Below, in pieces: positions 42,287 through 52,721 of a stretch of 64,000 bases of DNA. Where the stretch lies: assembly GCA_902573325.1 (NCBI GenBank), contig CACGJH010000003.1, forward strand, positions 1 to 64,000. The letters run 5' to 3'. This DNA is from an uncultured Alphaproteobacteria bacterium (GTDB lineage: Bacteria; Pseudomonadota; Alphaproteobacteria; HIMB59; GCA-002718135). The translations under genes were made by a program, and so were the position numbers. The notes beneath the pieces were generated by a model. It was not told the origin of the DNA. It made no database searches and saw only the letters and a list, made by a program, of their open reading frames with translations. Numbering within the stretch: position 1 is the stretch's first letter; each line of letters begins with the position of its first letter.

Positions 42287-43582
42287 CTATTTTTTTAACT
42301 TATTATTAATAAAATCAAATACACTACTGGAAGAAATTTTTTCACTTTCATTATTTTGGCGATTTTTTATCTCTACTAAATTATCTTTTAAATCTCTTTT
42401 GCCAATAATAATTTGATATGGTGTACCAATTAACTCATTATCAGATAATTTTTTTCCTATACTGCAGATTCTATCATCTAAAATGACTTCAATATTGTTT
42501 TTCATAAAATATTCATAATATTCTGATGATTTTGTGGCACAATCTTGATCTTCTGGCATTAAATTAACAATGGAAACCTTAAATGGAGCAACCTCTAAAG
42601 GCCACCTAATTCCTTTTTCATCATGATAAGCTTCTATAATTGCACCCACAAGTCTTGAAACACCAATGCCATATGATCCCATATGTACTGGAAAATTTTT
42701 CCCACTTTTATCTTGAACAAATGCGTTTAATTTCTCAGAATATTTTGTTCCAAAATAAAATATATGACCCACTTCAATGCCCTTAGAAATTTTTAAATCT
42801 TCATTTGAAATTGGGCAATTTTTTTCATCATGTTGATCATCAACTGCAGCATAAAATGACTGCAACTCATTTGGGTCTATAGTTTCAGGGTTTAGTGTTT
42901 CTAATTTTTTATCATAATAAAGTGTACTTTCACCAGTCTTAGCTAGTATTTGAAATTCATGACTTAAGTTACCGCCAATTGGTCCAGTATCCGCTCTTAA
43001 GGAAATTGGTGTTAAACCCATTCTAATAAAAGTTTTTATGTATGCTTTAAACATATTGTCATAAGATTTTTTTGCTTCGTTTTCATCAAGATCAAATGAA
43101 TAATTATCCTTCATTAAGAATTCTCTTCCTCGCATTACTCCAAACCTAGGCCTAACTTCATCTCGGAATTTCCATTGAATATGATAAAGATTTTTTGGAA
43201 GATCTTTGTAAGAATTTATATGTGCTTGAAATATATCTGTAATTAATTCTTCATTTGTTGGGCCGTAAAGCATTTCCCTTCCACTTCTATCTGTAATCCT
43301 TAACATTTCTTTTCCATAATCATCGTATCTTCCTGATTTAATCCATAAATCAGAAGATTGAATCGTAGGCATAAGCAGTTCTACTGCTCCTGCATTATTT
43401 TGTTCCTCTCTAACAATCTGTTCAATTTTTTTTAATACAAGTAGACCTAAAGGTAACCACGAATAAATACCGGCACTAGATTGTTTAATCATGCCAGCTC
43501 TGATCATTAATTTATGTGAAATTATTTCAGCATCTGATGGCGCATCTTTAATAGTAGGAAGAAAAAAGTTAGAATATTTCAT
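42287..43582 (-). CDS. proS: Prolyl-tRNA synthetase (short form)
   Basis: HKLMIRAGMIKQSSAGIYSWLPLGLLVLKKIEQIVREE; GPTNEELITDIF; IQWKFRDEVRPRFGVMRGREFLMKDNYSFD; 431 aa. Confidence 0.95.
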   Translation of the reverse strand: MKYSNFFLPTIKDAPSDAEIISHKLMIRAGMIKQSSAGIYSWLPLGLLVLKKIEQIVREEQNNAGAVELLMPTIQSSDLWIKSGRYDDYGKEMLRITDRSGREMLYGPTNEELITDIFQAHINSYKDLPKNLYHIQWKFRDEVRPRFGVMRGREFLMKDNYSFDLDENEAKKSYDNMFKAYIKTFIRMGLTPISLRADTGPIGGNLSHEFQILAKTGESTLYYDKKLETLNPETIDPNELQSFYAAVDDQHDEKNCPISNEDLKISKGIEVGHIFYFGTKYSEKLNAFVQDKSGKNFPVHMGSYGIGVSRLVGAIIEAYHDEKGIRWPLEVAPFKVSIVNLMPEDQDCATKSSEYYEYFMKNNIEVILDDRICSIGKKLSDNELIGTPYQIIIGKRDLKDNLVEIKNRQNNESEKISSSSVFDFINNKLKK

Positions 43583-43812
43583 TTATTAAATATATTTGAT
43601 AAATCAAATCCAAATAAAATCAAAAAAAATAAAATTAAAGCTGCTATTAATGAAGTTGCAATAAATTTTATTAGAAGATATGGCTTATTTGGAGCACTTT
43701 TTGCATGTCCAGATTCTACTTTTTGGGGTACTTTTATCTTAATCGGTAGGAGTATGAAAAATAAAATCCACCAAACAAGGATAAAAATTAGAACATGAGT
43801 AAATAATGCCAT
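43579..43812 (-). CDS. DUF1467 family small membrane protein
   Basis: Two TM helices, IFILVWWILFFILLPIKIKVPQKVESGHAKSAPNKPYLLIKF, located between proS and RNase J as in many alphaproteobacteria. Confidence 0.78.
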   Translation of the reverse strand: MALFTHVLIFILVWWILFFILLPIKIKVPQKVESGHAKSAPNKPYLLIKFIATSLIAALILFFLILFGFDLSNIFNK

Positions 43813-45485
43813 TAAGATCGTATTAAATGAACTTCAATTTCTGGTTTTTTTTGAATTGAATTTTTTATAATCTTTCTAAAACTACTTTTAACTAAGTCAG
43901 ATACTATAAGATCTGATGATTTTTGATCTTTGTTAAGTTTTGAATAGTTTTCTATAAAAAGTATTTTAAAATCATTTTTAATATTTTCTTCATCTATTCC
44001 CGGCAATCCTTTTAAAGTAAGTAACATATTTTTATTAATTGAATAGTCATCATCATTAATAATTAAAGAAATTAAAACTAGACCTTCAAATGAATATTTC
44101 CTTCTCTCTTTAATAAAAGCAGATTCAGAGTCGTAAAGATTTTTACCCTCAACAATTAACTTTCCAGTTTCAAATTTTTCTACAATTTTAGGTTCACCTG
44201 GTGCAATTTTGAGACATTTTCCATTTTCTAAAATTTTAGTAAATGGCACTTGAGATGAGTAAGATAATTGTTTATGTGCCTCTAGATGTATAGGTTCACC
44301 ATGCACAGGAATAGATAAGTAAGGTTTTGTCCAATTATACATTTGTTTTATTTCATCTGCATAACCATGACCTGAAACATGTACTAAATCATCATCAGCA
44401 GTTACTATCTCAACTCTTTGTCTAATAAGTAAGTTCTTTAAATTATTTATTGATTTTTCATTACCAGGAATATCTCTAGAGCTAAAAATTACTACATCTT
44501 CAGGCTCTAAATGTAAATGTTGATGAGAATTATAAGCTATTCTGAAAAGTGCAGATCTTTTTTCACCCTGACTTCCAGTACAAATTATGACTAAATTTTC
44601 TCTTGGTATATAAGAGGCTTCATCTTCACCAATAAAAATTTCATCATCTGCAACATAACCACATTTTCTTGCTACTTCGATATTTTTTTTCATACTCCTA
44701 CCAACAAGAGCGACCTTTCTTTTATTTTTTTTTGCTGCTTGAATAATATTTTTCATTCGTGCAATATTTGAAGAAAAACAGGTAACAACAATTCTATTCG
44801 AAAATCTTGAAAATATACTTGTCAGTTCATCTCTAACATCACTTTCAGATTCTGATTTACCAGGCACATTTGCGTTAGTAGAGTCACCTATTAAGGCAAG
44901 TAATCCATCATTTCCTAATTTTTCAAATTTTTCTTTTGAAAATGAATCTCCTAAAGTAGGTGAATGATCTATTTTCCAATCAGCAGTATGAAGTAATGAT
45001 CCATATGTTGTTTTAATTACTATTGCAGTTGGTTCAGGAATTGAGTGTGTAGTTGGAATAAAACTTATATCGAAATTATTGAGTATTAATTTTTTGTCTA
45101 GATTTATCTCTTTTAAAGTAAATCCTTCTACTTTATTGAATTCTTTTAGCCTATTTTCGATAAGAAATTTTGCAAATTTACTAGCATATACAGGACATTT
45201 AATTTTATTTGCTAAGAACGCAACAGCTCCTGCATGATCTTCATGACCATGGCTGATAATAATAGCCTCGAGATTATCTTCTAAACTTTCAATATGATCT
45301 ATTTTTGGTACCAATAAATCTACACCAGGAAACTTTTCATCTGCAAATGAAAGACCTAAATCTATCATTATCCATTTTCCATCACATCCGTAAAGATAGC
45401 AATTTGCACCTATTTCGCCAATACCACCAAGAGATAAAAAGTGTAGTCCTTCATTAAAATCATTTAGTTGTAAATTATTACTCAT
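43812..45485 (-). CDS. rnj: Ribonuclease J
   Basis: Metallo-beta-lactamase/beta-CASP: LGLSFADEKFPGVDLLVP, IISHGHEDHAGAVAFL, GDSTNAN, VHVSGHGYADEI, VHGEPIHLEAH. Confidence 0.94.
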   Translation of the reverse strand: MSNNLQLNDFNEGLHFLSLGGIGEIGANCYLYGCDGKWIMIDLGLSFADEKFPGVDLLVPKIDHIESLEDNLEAIIISHGHEDHAGAVAFLANKIKCPVYASKFAKFLIENRLKEFNKVEGFTLKEINLDKKLILNNFDISFIPTTHSIPEPTAIVIKTTYGSLLHTADWKIDHSPTLGDSFSKEKFEKLGNDGLLALIGDSTNANVPGKSESESDVRDELTSIFSRFSNRIVVTCFSSNIARMKNIIQAAKKNKRKVALVGRSMKKNIEVARKCGYVADDEIFIGEDEASYIPRENLVIICTGSQGEKRSALFRIAYNSHQHLHLEPEDVVIFSSRDIPGNEKSINNLKNLLIRQRVEIVTADDDLVHVSGHGYADEIKQMYNWTKPYLSIPVHGEPIHLEAHKQLSYSSQVPFTKILENGKCLKIAPGEPKIVEKFETGKLIVEGKNLYDSESAFIKERRKYSFEGLVLISLIINDDDYSINKNMLLTLKGLPGIDEENIKNDFKILFIENYSKLNKDQKSSDLIVSDLVKSSFRKIIKNSIQKKPEIEVHLIRS

Positions 45486-46239
45486 AAAAATGTTTGTTAC
45501 CGATTTCTTTTATTCCTTCTAATGTCAAATGCTCCATATATATAGGTTTATAAATAATTTTATCCCTAAATATTTTACCTAGACCACCCGTAATATAGAC
45601 TTTGGGCTTAAAGTTATTCTCCTTAATAATTTGCTTTAATATGCCATTAACTGCATGTAAATAACCAAAATAGAAACCTGATTGAATAGAAGCTGATGTA
45701 TTATTATTAACAATTTTATTTGATTTTGAAATTTTTGAAGTTTTTATTAACTCAGCATTTTTTAAAAGTGTCTCCATTGAAAGATTTATACCTGGAAAAA
45801 TTAATCCACCTAAATATTGATTATTTTTAATGACATCAAAAGTAGTAGCTGTACCAAAGTCAAGAATTATACAGTCTTTGATTTTCTTACTATATACATA
45901 GGCATAGTTTGCTATTCGATCACTTCCAATTTGATTTAAATTATAATTGATACTATTTTTAAATGATATTTTTTTGGGATTAATTACATAAAATTTGAAT
46001 TTATTCTTTTGGAAAATATTTTTAAAAATTAAATTTAAAGAAGGTACAACAGAGGACAAGATACAAAATCTATCTTTAAGATTATTAATCAACTTTTTGT
46101 TAGATTTAAAAAAATTATTTATTTCTTTTTGTGTAATGTTGATTTTTTTTTCTGTTTTTAATCTAATAATTTTATTTAATTTGTTTTTTGTATAAAAACC
46201 TATAACTATATTAGTATTACCTGCATCTATAACAATCAT
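45478..46239 (-). CDS. coaX: Type III pantothenate kinase
   Basis: VIDAGNTNIVIGFY; GSDRIANYAYVYSKK; ILDFGTATTFDVI; GGLIFPGINLSMETLLKNAELI. Confidence 0.93.
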   Translation of the reverse strand: MIVIDAGNTNIVIGFYTKNKLNKIIRLKTEKKINITQKEINNFFKSNKKLINNLKDRFCILSSVVPSLNLIFKNIFQKNKFKFYVINPKKISFKNSINYNLNQIGSDRIANYAYVYSKKIKDCIILDFGTATTFDVIKNNQYLGGLIFPGINLSMETLLKNAELIKTSKISKSNKIVNNNTSASIQSGFYFGYLHAVNGILKQIIKENNFKPKVYITGGLGKIFRDKIIYKPIYMEHLTLEGIKEIGNKHFYE

Positions 46240-46973
46240 TAAATTATTCTAGCGTTATATATATTTTCAAAATTAATATTATTTTTTAAAGTGATTGACC
46301 CATCTGGGTTAAGATTATGAAATATTCCTTGTTTTACATTTTGTTCATCGATTTTTAAATTAATATTGCCTCCTAAATATAATAATCTACTTTTATATTC
46401 GGTCATAATTTTTTCGTGATCATTTAGCAGTTGTTTAAAATTGTTAAAATACTCTTCCATAATTTCATATACAAAATAAAAATTATTAATTTCTTTATTA
46501 TATTTATAAATATTAGTTGTAGGATAATTTTCTATTTTTGGAGAAGATACAATGTTAACTCCAAAACCAGTATTTATATATTTATCACTTTTGATACTAA
46601 ATATTTCAGAAATTATTCCAGAAATTTTTTCGTTATTAATTAAAATATCATTTGGCCATTTAATTTGAGTTTTAACATTACAAATATTTTCAATTACAGA
46701 ACAGATCATATTAGTAATAAAAGCATTATTTAAAAAATGATTTTCTATTGGCAATATATTTTTAGATAAAATAGAAATATAGACATTATTTTTTGGACTT
46801 TCCCAAGTTGTACCTCTTCTTCCAAATCCTTTTTTTTGTTCATTTGCCATCAAACATATATTTCTATTATAAATAAGTTTTTTAATCTCTGACATTGTAG
46901 AATCTACAGATTCAATAAAATGAAAATCAAAATTGTTTTTATCTAATAGATTTTTAATTTTATCTAATGACAT
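46239..46973 (-). CDS. birA: Biotin--[acetyl-CoA-carboxylase] ligase
   Basis: ESVDSTMSEIKKL; ANEQKKGFGRRGTTWESPKNNVYISIL; IKWPNDILINNEKISGIISEI; GFGVNIV. Confidence 0.92.
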   Translation of the reverse strand: MSLDKIKNLLDKNNFDFHFIESVDSTMSEIKKLIYNRNICLMANEQKKGFGRRGTTWESPKNNVYISILSKNILPIENHFLNNAFITNMICSVIENICNVKTQIKWPNDILINNEKISGIISEIFSIKSDKYINTGFGVNIVSSPKIENYPTTNIYKYNKEINNFYFVYEIMEEYFNNFKQLLNDHEKIMTEYKSRLLYLGGNINLKIDEQNVKQGIFHNLNPDGSITLKNNINFENIYNARII

Positions 46974-46976
46974 TAA

Positions 46977-48413
46977 TTAAATGGTCAAATTTGCTGATAT
47001 ATTAATCAATAAAGACGGGTAAAATATGAAACAAATAATTAAAAACAAACTTAAGGATAGAATAATTTTTGATTGAAAGGAAATTTTAAAATTGATTATT
47101 TCTTCACTTATACTTTCATCAAAATACATTATCTTAATAATTCTTAAATAATAAAAAGCAGAAATAACACTAGCTAGGACACCAAGAACCGAAAGTACAT
47201 ATAATTCCTGTTCAATTGCAGCAATGAAAACGTAAAACTTTCCAAAAAATCCTATAAAAGGTGGAATACCAGCCATAGATAGCATTATTATTGAAATAGA
47301 AAGACTAACGATTGGGTTACTTTTACTTAACCCTTTTAAATCACTTATGTTAATTAAATATTCATTTTTAACTTTTAATGAAAGTAAAATAGCAAAAATT
47401 GCAACATTCATTATCATGTATGAAAACATATAAATAGATGCTGCTTTAATTCCATCATCATTTGCGGCAACTAAAGCTATTAATATATAACCTATATGTC
47501 CGATAGAACTATAAGCTAATAATCTTTTAATATTTGATTGTGCTATAGCCGCGATAGCCCCAAGAAACATTGAGGCTATTGATAAAAATAAAATTATTTG
47601 ACTCCATTCTAAGTAAAAATTTTCAAATGGAACTAAGCAAAAACGATAAATTAAAGCTACTGCAGCAATCTTAGGGACAATAGCAAAAAAACCTGTAATT
47701 GAATTTGGCGCTCCTTCATAAACATCGGGAGTCCACATATGGAAAGGTACGGCTGAAACCTTAAAAGCCAAGCCTACCATCACAAATACAAGACCAAATA
47801 TTAGACCTAAATTTAAATTATTATATTTTGATAAATAGAAACTTATATCATCAAAATTCATTGAACCAGTGAATCCATAAATTAAGGAGAAACCATACAA
47901 TAGTATACCAGACGATAATGCTCCTAAAATAAAGTATTTTACTCCTGACTCAGCTGATGAAATTGAGTCTCTTTTTATTGCTGCAGCAACATACAAAGAT
48001 AAACTTTGCAGTTCTATTGCTAAATACATGGACATAAGATTATTTGAAGAAATCATTAACATCATCCCAAGTGTTGAAAATAAAAATAAAACAGGAATTT
48101 CAAAATTCTTAAGCTTAATGCCTAAGAAATAATCTTTAGAAATAATGATACTAGCTATAGATCCTAATAGAGCTAATATTTTAAAAAAATTTGTAAAAGA
48201 AGAATGGCTAAATAAACTTTTATAATTTGCAAAATTGGATTCACTATCATAGTAAACAAGCAAAATGGTTAAAAATAAAACGAAAACTGCTAGATTAGAA
48301 GTTTGCCTAAAGGCATTCTTTTTTAAAAAAAGACCAAAAAGTAAGCATACAAAAGAAGAGCATGCTAAAAAAATTTCAGGTATAAAAAAAATATTGTAAA
48401 TATTATTTAGCAT
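46977..48413 (-). CDS. nuoN: NADH-quinone oxidoreductase subunit N
   Basis: Multi-TM; PFHMWTPDVYEGAPNSITGFFAIVPKIAA; nuo operon position. Confidence 0.95.
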   Translation of the reverse strand: MLNNIYNIFFIPEIFLACSSFVCLLFGLFLKKNAFRQTSNLAVFVLFLTILLVYYDSESNFANYKSLFSHSSFTNFFKILALLGSIASIIISKDYFLGIKLKNFEIPVLFLFSTLGMMLMISSNNLMSMYLAIELQSLSLYVAAAIKRDSISSAESGVKYFILGALSSGILLYGFSLIYGFTGSMNFDDISFYLSKYNNLNLGLIFGLVFVMVGLAFKVSAVPFHMWTPDVYEGAPNSITGFFAIVPKIAAVALIYRFCLVPFENFYLEWSQIILFLSIASMFLGAIAAIAQSNIKRLLAYSSIGHIGYILIALVAANDDGIKAASIYMFSYMIMNVAIFAILLSLKVKNEYLINISDLKGLSKSNPIVSLSISIIMLSMAGIPPFIGFFGKFYVFIAAIEQELYVLSVLGVLASVISAFYYLRIIKIMYFDESISEEIINFKISFQSKIILSLSLFLIICFIFYPSLLINISANLTI

Positions 48414-49887
48414 TGGCTATTTCATAGTTTGTTATAATTAGTTCAAGTGATAATCTCATAGGATCTAAAAATAGATTTGGAAATATACCTAGTAATATTA
48501 CTGAAATTGCTAAAGGAATTAATATGATTTTCTCTCTTGTGTTTATATCTAAAATATCTGCAAGTTTATTATTAGTTATGGTGCCAAAAATAATTCTTTT
48601 ATAAAGATATAGCATGTAAACAGCGGACAATATTATTCCAAAAGCCGCGCCAATAACAACGTAACTTGAAAATTTAAATGCTCCAATAATAACTAAAAAT
48701 TCTCCAACAAAACCACTAGTCCCAGGTAATCCAACTGATCCCAGCATAAAAATCATAAATACTGTTGCATAAAGTGGCATTCTTTGAACTAATCCTCCAT
48801 AAAATTCAATTTCTCTAGTATGCATTCGATCATAAATAACACCAACACATAAAAATAATGCTGCTGAAACTAGTCCATGACTAATCATTTGCATCATTGC
48901 CCCTTCTAAACCTTGTTGATTAACTAAGAAAATTCCTATTGTTACAATTCCCATATGAGCAACAGATGAATATGCAATTAGTTTTTTAATATCAGTTTGT
49001 GCTAGTGCTACTAAGGAAGTGTATACTATGGCAACTATACTTAATGTCATAATTAAAGGAATAAAAAACTCTGTTGCTTCTGGAAGCATGCCTAAAGAGA
49101 AACGGATAAAACCATATCCGCCCATTTTTAAAAGTACTCCAGCTAAAATAACAGATCCAGCCGTTGGAGCTTCAACATGTGCATCAGGCAACCATGTATG
49201 AAAAGGCCACATAGGAATTTTAACTGCAAAGGAAGCAAAGAAGGCAAGCCATAGAAACAATTGAGTATTATAGGAAAAATAATTACCTTGTAAGAACTCT
49301 ATACTCATTGAGCTTGTATTTCTATACATCACAATAATAGCAATCAACATGAGTACTGACCCCAAAAGAGTATAGAGAAAGAATTTAAAAGAAGCATAGA
49401 TTCTTCTATTTCCTCCCCAAATACCTATGATTAGATACATTGGTATTAATACGGCTTCAAAAAAAATGTAAAATAAAAGTATATCTATAGAAGCAAACAT
49501 GCCAATCATTACAGTCTCTAAAAATAGAAAAGAAAGCATATATTCCTTGACTCTTTTTTTTATATTATTCCAACTAGCTAAAATACAAAGTGGGGTTAAA
49601 AATGTACTTAATAAAATCATAAAAAGTGAGATACCGTCAACACCAACATGGTAGAAGAAATTAAAATCATCGAACCATCTAAATTTTTCTTCATATTGAT
49701 AAGATGGATTTGAATAATCAAATTGTAACCAAAGTATTAAACTTAAAATAAATGTTCCTAACGTTGTTAGTAAAGCAGCCCATTTAATATTAATTGATGT
49801 TAATTCATCTTCTTTAATAAAAAGAATAATTAAAGCACCAATTAAAGGTAAAAAAATTATTACTGATACTAGTGGCCAGTCAATCAT
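48403..49887 (-). CDS. nuoM: NADH-quinone oxidoreductase subunit M
   Basis: VGVDGISLFMILLSTFLTPLCI; PFHTWLPDAHVEAPTAGSVILAGVLLKMGGYG. Confidence 0.96.
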   Translation of the reverse strand: MIDWPLVSVIIFLPLIGALIILFIKEDELTSINIKWAALLTTLGTFILSLILWLQFDYSNPSYQYEEKFRWFDDFNFFYHVGVDGISLFMILLSTFLTPLCILASWNNIKKRVKEYMLSFLFLETVMIGMFASIDILLFYIFFEAVLIPMYLIIGIWGGNRRIYASFKFFLYTLLGSVLMLIAIIVMYRNTSSMSIEFLQGNYFSYNTQLFLWLAFFASFAVKIPMWPFHTWLPDAHVEAPTAGSVILAGVLLKMGGYGFIRFSLGMLPEATEFFIPLIMTLSIVAIVYTSLVALAQTDIKKLIAYSSVAHMGIVTIGIFLVNQQGLEGAMMQMISHGLVSAALFLCVGVIYDRMHTREIEFYGGLVQRMPLYATVFMIFMLGSVGLPGTSGFVGEFLVIIGAFKFSSYVVIGAAFGIILSAVYMLYLYKRIIFGTITNNKLADILDINTREKIILIPLAISVILLGIFPNLFLDPMRLSLELIITNYEIANAK

Positions 49888-51795
49888 TTAGTAATATAAA
49901 AACCATGTTAAAATTATTACTAACCCGCCAAGCATAGCAAAAGCATAATGAAACAAATACCCTGATTGAAATAAACTTACATAAGATGAAGATTTTGAAA
50001 TAATCCAGGACACTCCGTTTGGCCCTAAACCATCGATAGTTTTTTCATCTCCTCTTTTCCAAAAAAAGTTTGCTAATTTGAAAAAAGTTAAAACAAATAC
50101 TTTATGATATAGTTCATCCACATACCATTTATTTTTAGAAAGAGAATATAGGGGATCTAAATTATGAGAAAGATTTTTTGCTCTATTTAAATTATTTGAA
50201 TATATCAACACACAGACAAGAATTCCAATTGCAACAGCTGATTTTGATATTAAGGATTGTGTAAGAGGAAGATATTTATGAGAGCTCTCTGTTAATAATA
50301 CTGCATTATCCCAAAATTCTTTTTTGTAATATCCAATAAAATAATCAGCAAAGAATATTCCTGAAAAAATAGAACCAATTGCAAGAATAAACAATGGAGC
50401 TGTCATAACTAAAGGTGATTCATGGGCGTGATCATATGTTTTATTTTCTGATCTATTTTCACCATGAAATGTTAGAAATAATAATCTCCATGAATAAAAA
50501 GCTGTAAGTAGAGCAGTTAAAATACCTACTAAATATGCAAAATATGCTATTCCATTTGATGCATAGAAAGCATTTTCTAAAATACTTTCTTTAGAATAGT
50601 AGCCAGATAAATACGGGAAACCAATAATTGCAAGAGATCCAATCCACATCATTGTAGCGGTAAAAGGTATTTTTTTGAAAAGTCCGCCCATTTTTCTCAT
50701 ATCCTGTTCATGATGCATTGCGTGAATTACAGAACCTGCAGAAAGAAATAGAAGAGCCTTAAAAAAGGCATGGGTTGTTAAGTGAAATATTGATGCATTA
50801 TAAGCACCTACACCTGCTGCAAAAAACATATATCCTAATTGACTACATGTTGAATATGCAATGACTCGTTTAATATCATTTTGTGTTAAGGCTATAGAGG
50901 CGGCAAAAATAGCTGTAGCCGCGCCTACAAAAGTAATGAATAAATTAGTAAATGCAGCAAACTCATAAAGAGGACTCATTCTTGCAACTAAAAATACGCC
51001 AGCTGTTACCATTGTTGCAGCATGTATTAGCGCAGAAACAGGAGTAGGTCCTTCCATAGCATCTGGCAGCCAAGTGTGTAAACCTAATTGGGCAGATTTA
51101 CCCATTGCTCCTATAAATAAAAGAAAACATAAAAAATCTAAAGTTGGAAAACTAAATGAAAGGAATTGAATTTGATGCTCACTAAATTGATCCACTTGCT
51201 CAAATATACTGTCGAAACTTATCGTACCAAAAATGTAAAAAATTCCTGCAATTCCAATTGCGTATCCAAAATCTCCAACTCTATTTACGACAAATGCTTT
51301 TATAGCAGCTTTGTTGGCTGAATCTTTATGGTGCCAAAAACCAATTAATAAATATGAAGCTAGTCCAACACCCTCCCAACCAAAAAACATTTGCAACAAG
51401 TTATTACTTGATACAAGCACAAGCATAAAAAAAGTAAATAAGCTTAGATAGCCCATAAATCTTATCTTTGATGGATCTTCTTCCATATAACCTATTGAAT
51501 ATAAGTGAACACAAGCGGAAACAGTTGTAACCACAATGAACATTACGGCAGTTAATGTGTCTAATCTTATTGACCAATCAACAATAAAGTTTCCAGAAGT
51601 AATCCAGTTAAGAATAAAGATTGTTTCAGTTTCCTTATTATTAATAAACTGAATGAAAATTATCCAAGAAAATAATGCGCAAAGAAAAAGAATTGAAGTT
51701 GTTGATATTTGATAAATCTTATAGTGAAACTGTTTACCTAGCAAAAAACAAAAAAGAAAACCAAGTAGAGGTAAAAATATAATTGAGGTTGCCAT
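49888..51795 (-). CDS. nuoL: NADH-quinone oxidoreductase subunit L
   Basis: FGWEGVGLASYLLIGFW; LHTWLPDAMEGPTPVSALIHAATMVTAGVFL; C-terminal extension with TM. Confidence 0.96.
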   Translation of the reverse strand: MATSIIFLPLLGFLFCFLLGKQFHYKIYQISTTSILFLCALFSWIIFIQFINNKETETIFILNWITSGNFIVDWSIRLDTLTAVMFIVVTTVSACVHLYSIGYMEEDPSKIRFMGYLSLFTFFMLVLVSSNNLLQMFFGWEGVGLASYLLIGFWHHKDSANKAAIKAFVVNRVGDFGYAIGIAGIFYIFGTISFDSIFEQVDQFSEHQIQFLSFSFPTLDFLCFLLFIGAMGKSAQLGLHTWLPDAMEGPTPVSALIHAATMVTAGVFLVARMSPLYEFAAFTNLFITFVGAATAIFAASIALTQNDIKRVIAYSTCSQLGYMFFAAGVGAYNASIFHLTTHAFFKALLFLSAGSVIHAMHHEQDMRKMGGLFKKIPFTATMMWIGSLAIIGFPYLSGYYSKESILENAFYASNGIAYFAYLVGILTALLTAFYSWRLLFLTFHGENRSENKTYDHAHESPLVMTAPLFILAIGSIFSGIFFADYFIGYYKKEFWDNAVLLTESSHKYLPLTQSLISKSAVAIGILVCVLIYSNNLNRAKNLSHNLDPLYSLSKNKWYVDELYHKVFVLTFFKLANFFWKRGDEKTIDGLGPNGVSWIISKSSSYVSLFQSGYLFHYAFAMLGGLVIILTWFLYY

Positions 51796-51798
51796 CTG

Positions 51799-52104
51799 CT
51801 ATCCCTTTAGCTGATTAATTTTATTTACTTCTATTGATCCTAAATTTCTAAAAAATACTACAAGTATGGCAAGTCCAATTGCTGCTTCAGCTGCTGCAAC
51901 AGTAAGTGTAAGCATTGCAAAAATTTGCCCTGAGATATCATTAATATACGCTGAAAAAGCAATAAAATTAATATTTACTGACAACAAGATGAGTTCTATA
52001 GACATTAAAATTATAATTAAATTTTTCTTATTTAAAAATATTCCCAAAACACCTAAGGTAAAAATAATTGCGCCGAGAAAAAGATAGTGTTCAAGAGTAA
52101 TCAT
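51799..52104 (-). CDS. nuoK: NADH-quinone oxidoreductase subunit K
   Basis: [49 protein letters not shown]. Confidence 0.95.
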   Translation of the reverse strand: MITLEHYLFLGAIIFTLGVLGIFLNKKNLIIILMSIELILLSVNINFIAFSAYINDISGQIFAMLTLTVAAAEAAIGLAILVVFFRNLGSIEVNKINQLKG

Positions 52105-52107
52105 TAA

Positions 52108-52719
52108 TTAAATTCCTTCGCCTATTTTTACTTTTTTCTTTTCTATAGCTGTTGACGCATCAACTGTATTTTGAGAATCTATATTTTGCCTTTTAACACC
52201 ACCTTTATCTCTTAATGTAAGTGTAATAGAGCCAATCATTGCGACTAATAAAATTATCCCACATATTTGAAATAAATAAAAATATTCAGTGTAGAGTATT
52301 TGCCCAATCATTTTTGTATTTTCCACTTCATTAACTATAGGTTGTAGTGGTGTTTGATTATTATAAATATTAGACGATCTATCTGTTAAAAAAAGTATTC
52401 CAAGCTCAATTACTAGAACTATCCCTAATAATGCTCCAAAAGGTAAATATTGCAAAAAACCTTCTCTCAACTTTACAAAATTTATATCAAGCATCATTAC
52501 AACGAATAAAAAAAGGACGGCAACAGCACCAACATATACAACGACAAGGATCATTGCCAAAAATTCAGCACCTAATAAAACAAAGAGTCCTGATGCGTTA
52601 ACAAAGCTTAAAATTAAGAACAAAACTGAATGAACTGGATTTTTTGCACTTATAACCATTAGAGCAGAAAGAACTGCAACAGATGAAAAAAGATAAAATG
52701 TTAATGAATAAAGAACCAT
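52108..52719 (-). CDS. nuoJ: NADH-quinone oxidoreductase subunit J
   Basis: ISAKNPVHSVLFLILSFVNASGLFVLLGAEFLAMILVVVYVGAVAVLFLFVVMML. Confidence 0.95.
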   Translation of the reverse strand: MVLYSLTFYLFSSVAVLSALMVISAKNPVHSVLFLILSFVNASGLFVLLGAEFLAMILVVVYVGAVAVLFLFVVMMLDINFVKLREGFLQYLPFGALLGIVLVIELGILFLTDRSSNIYNNQTPLQPIVNEVENTKMIGQILYTEYFYLFQICGIILLVAMIGSITLTLRDKGGVKRQNIDSQNTVDASTAIEKKKVKIGEGI

Positions 52720-52721
52720 TA

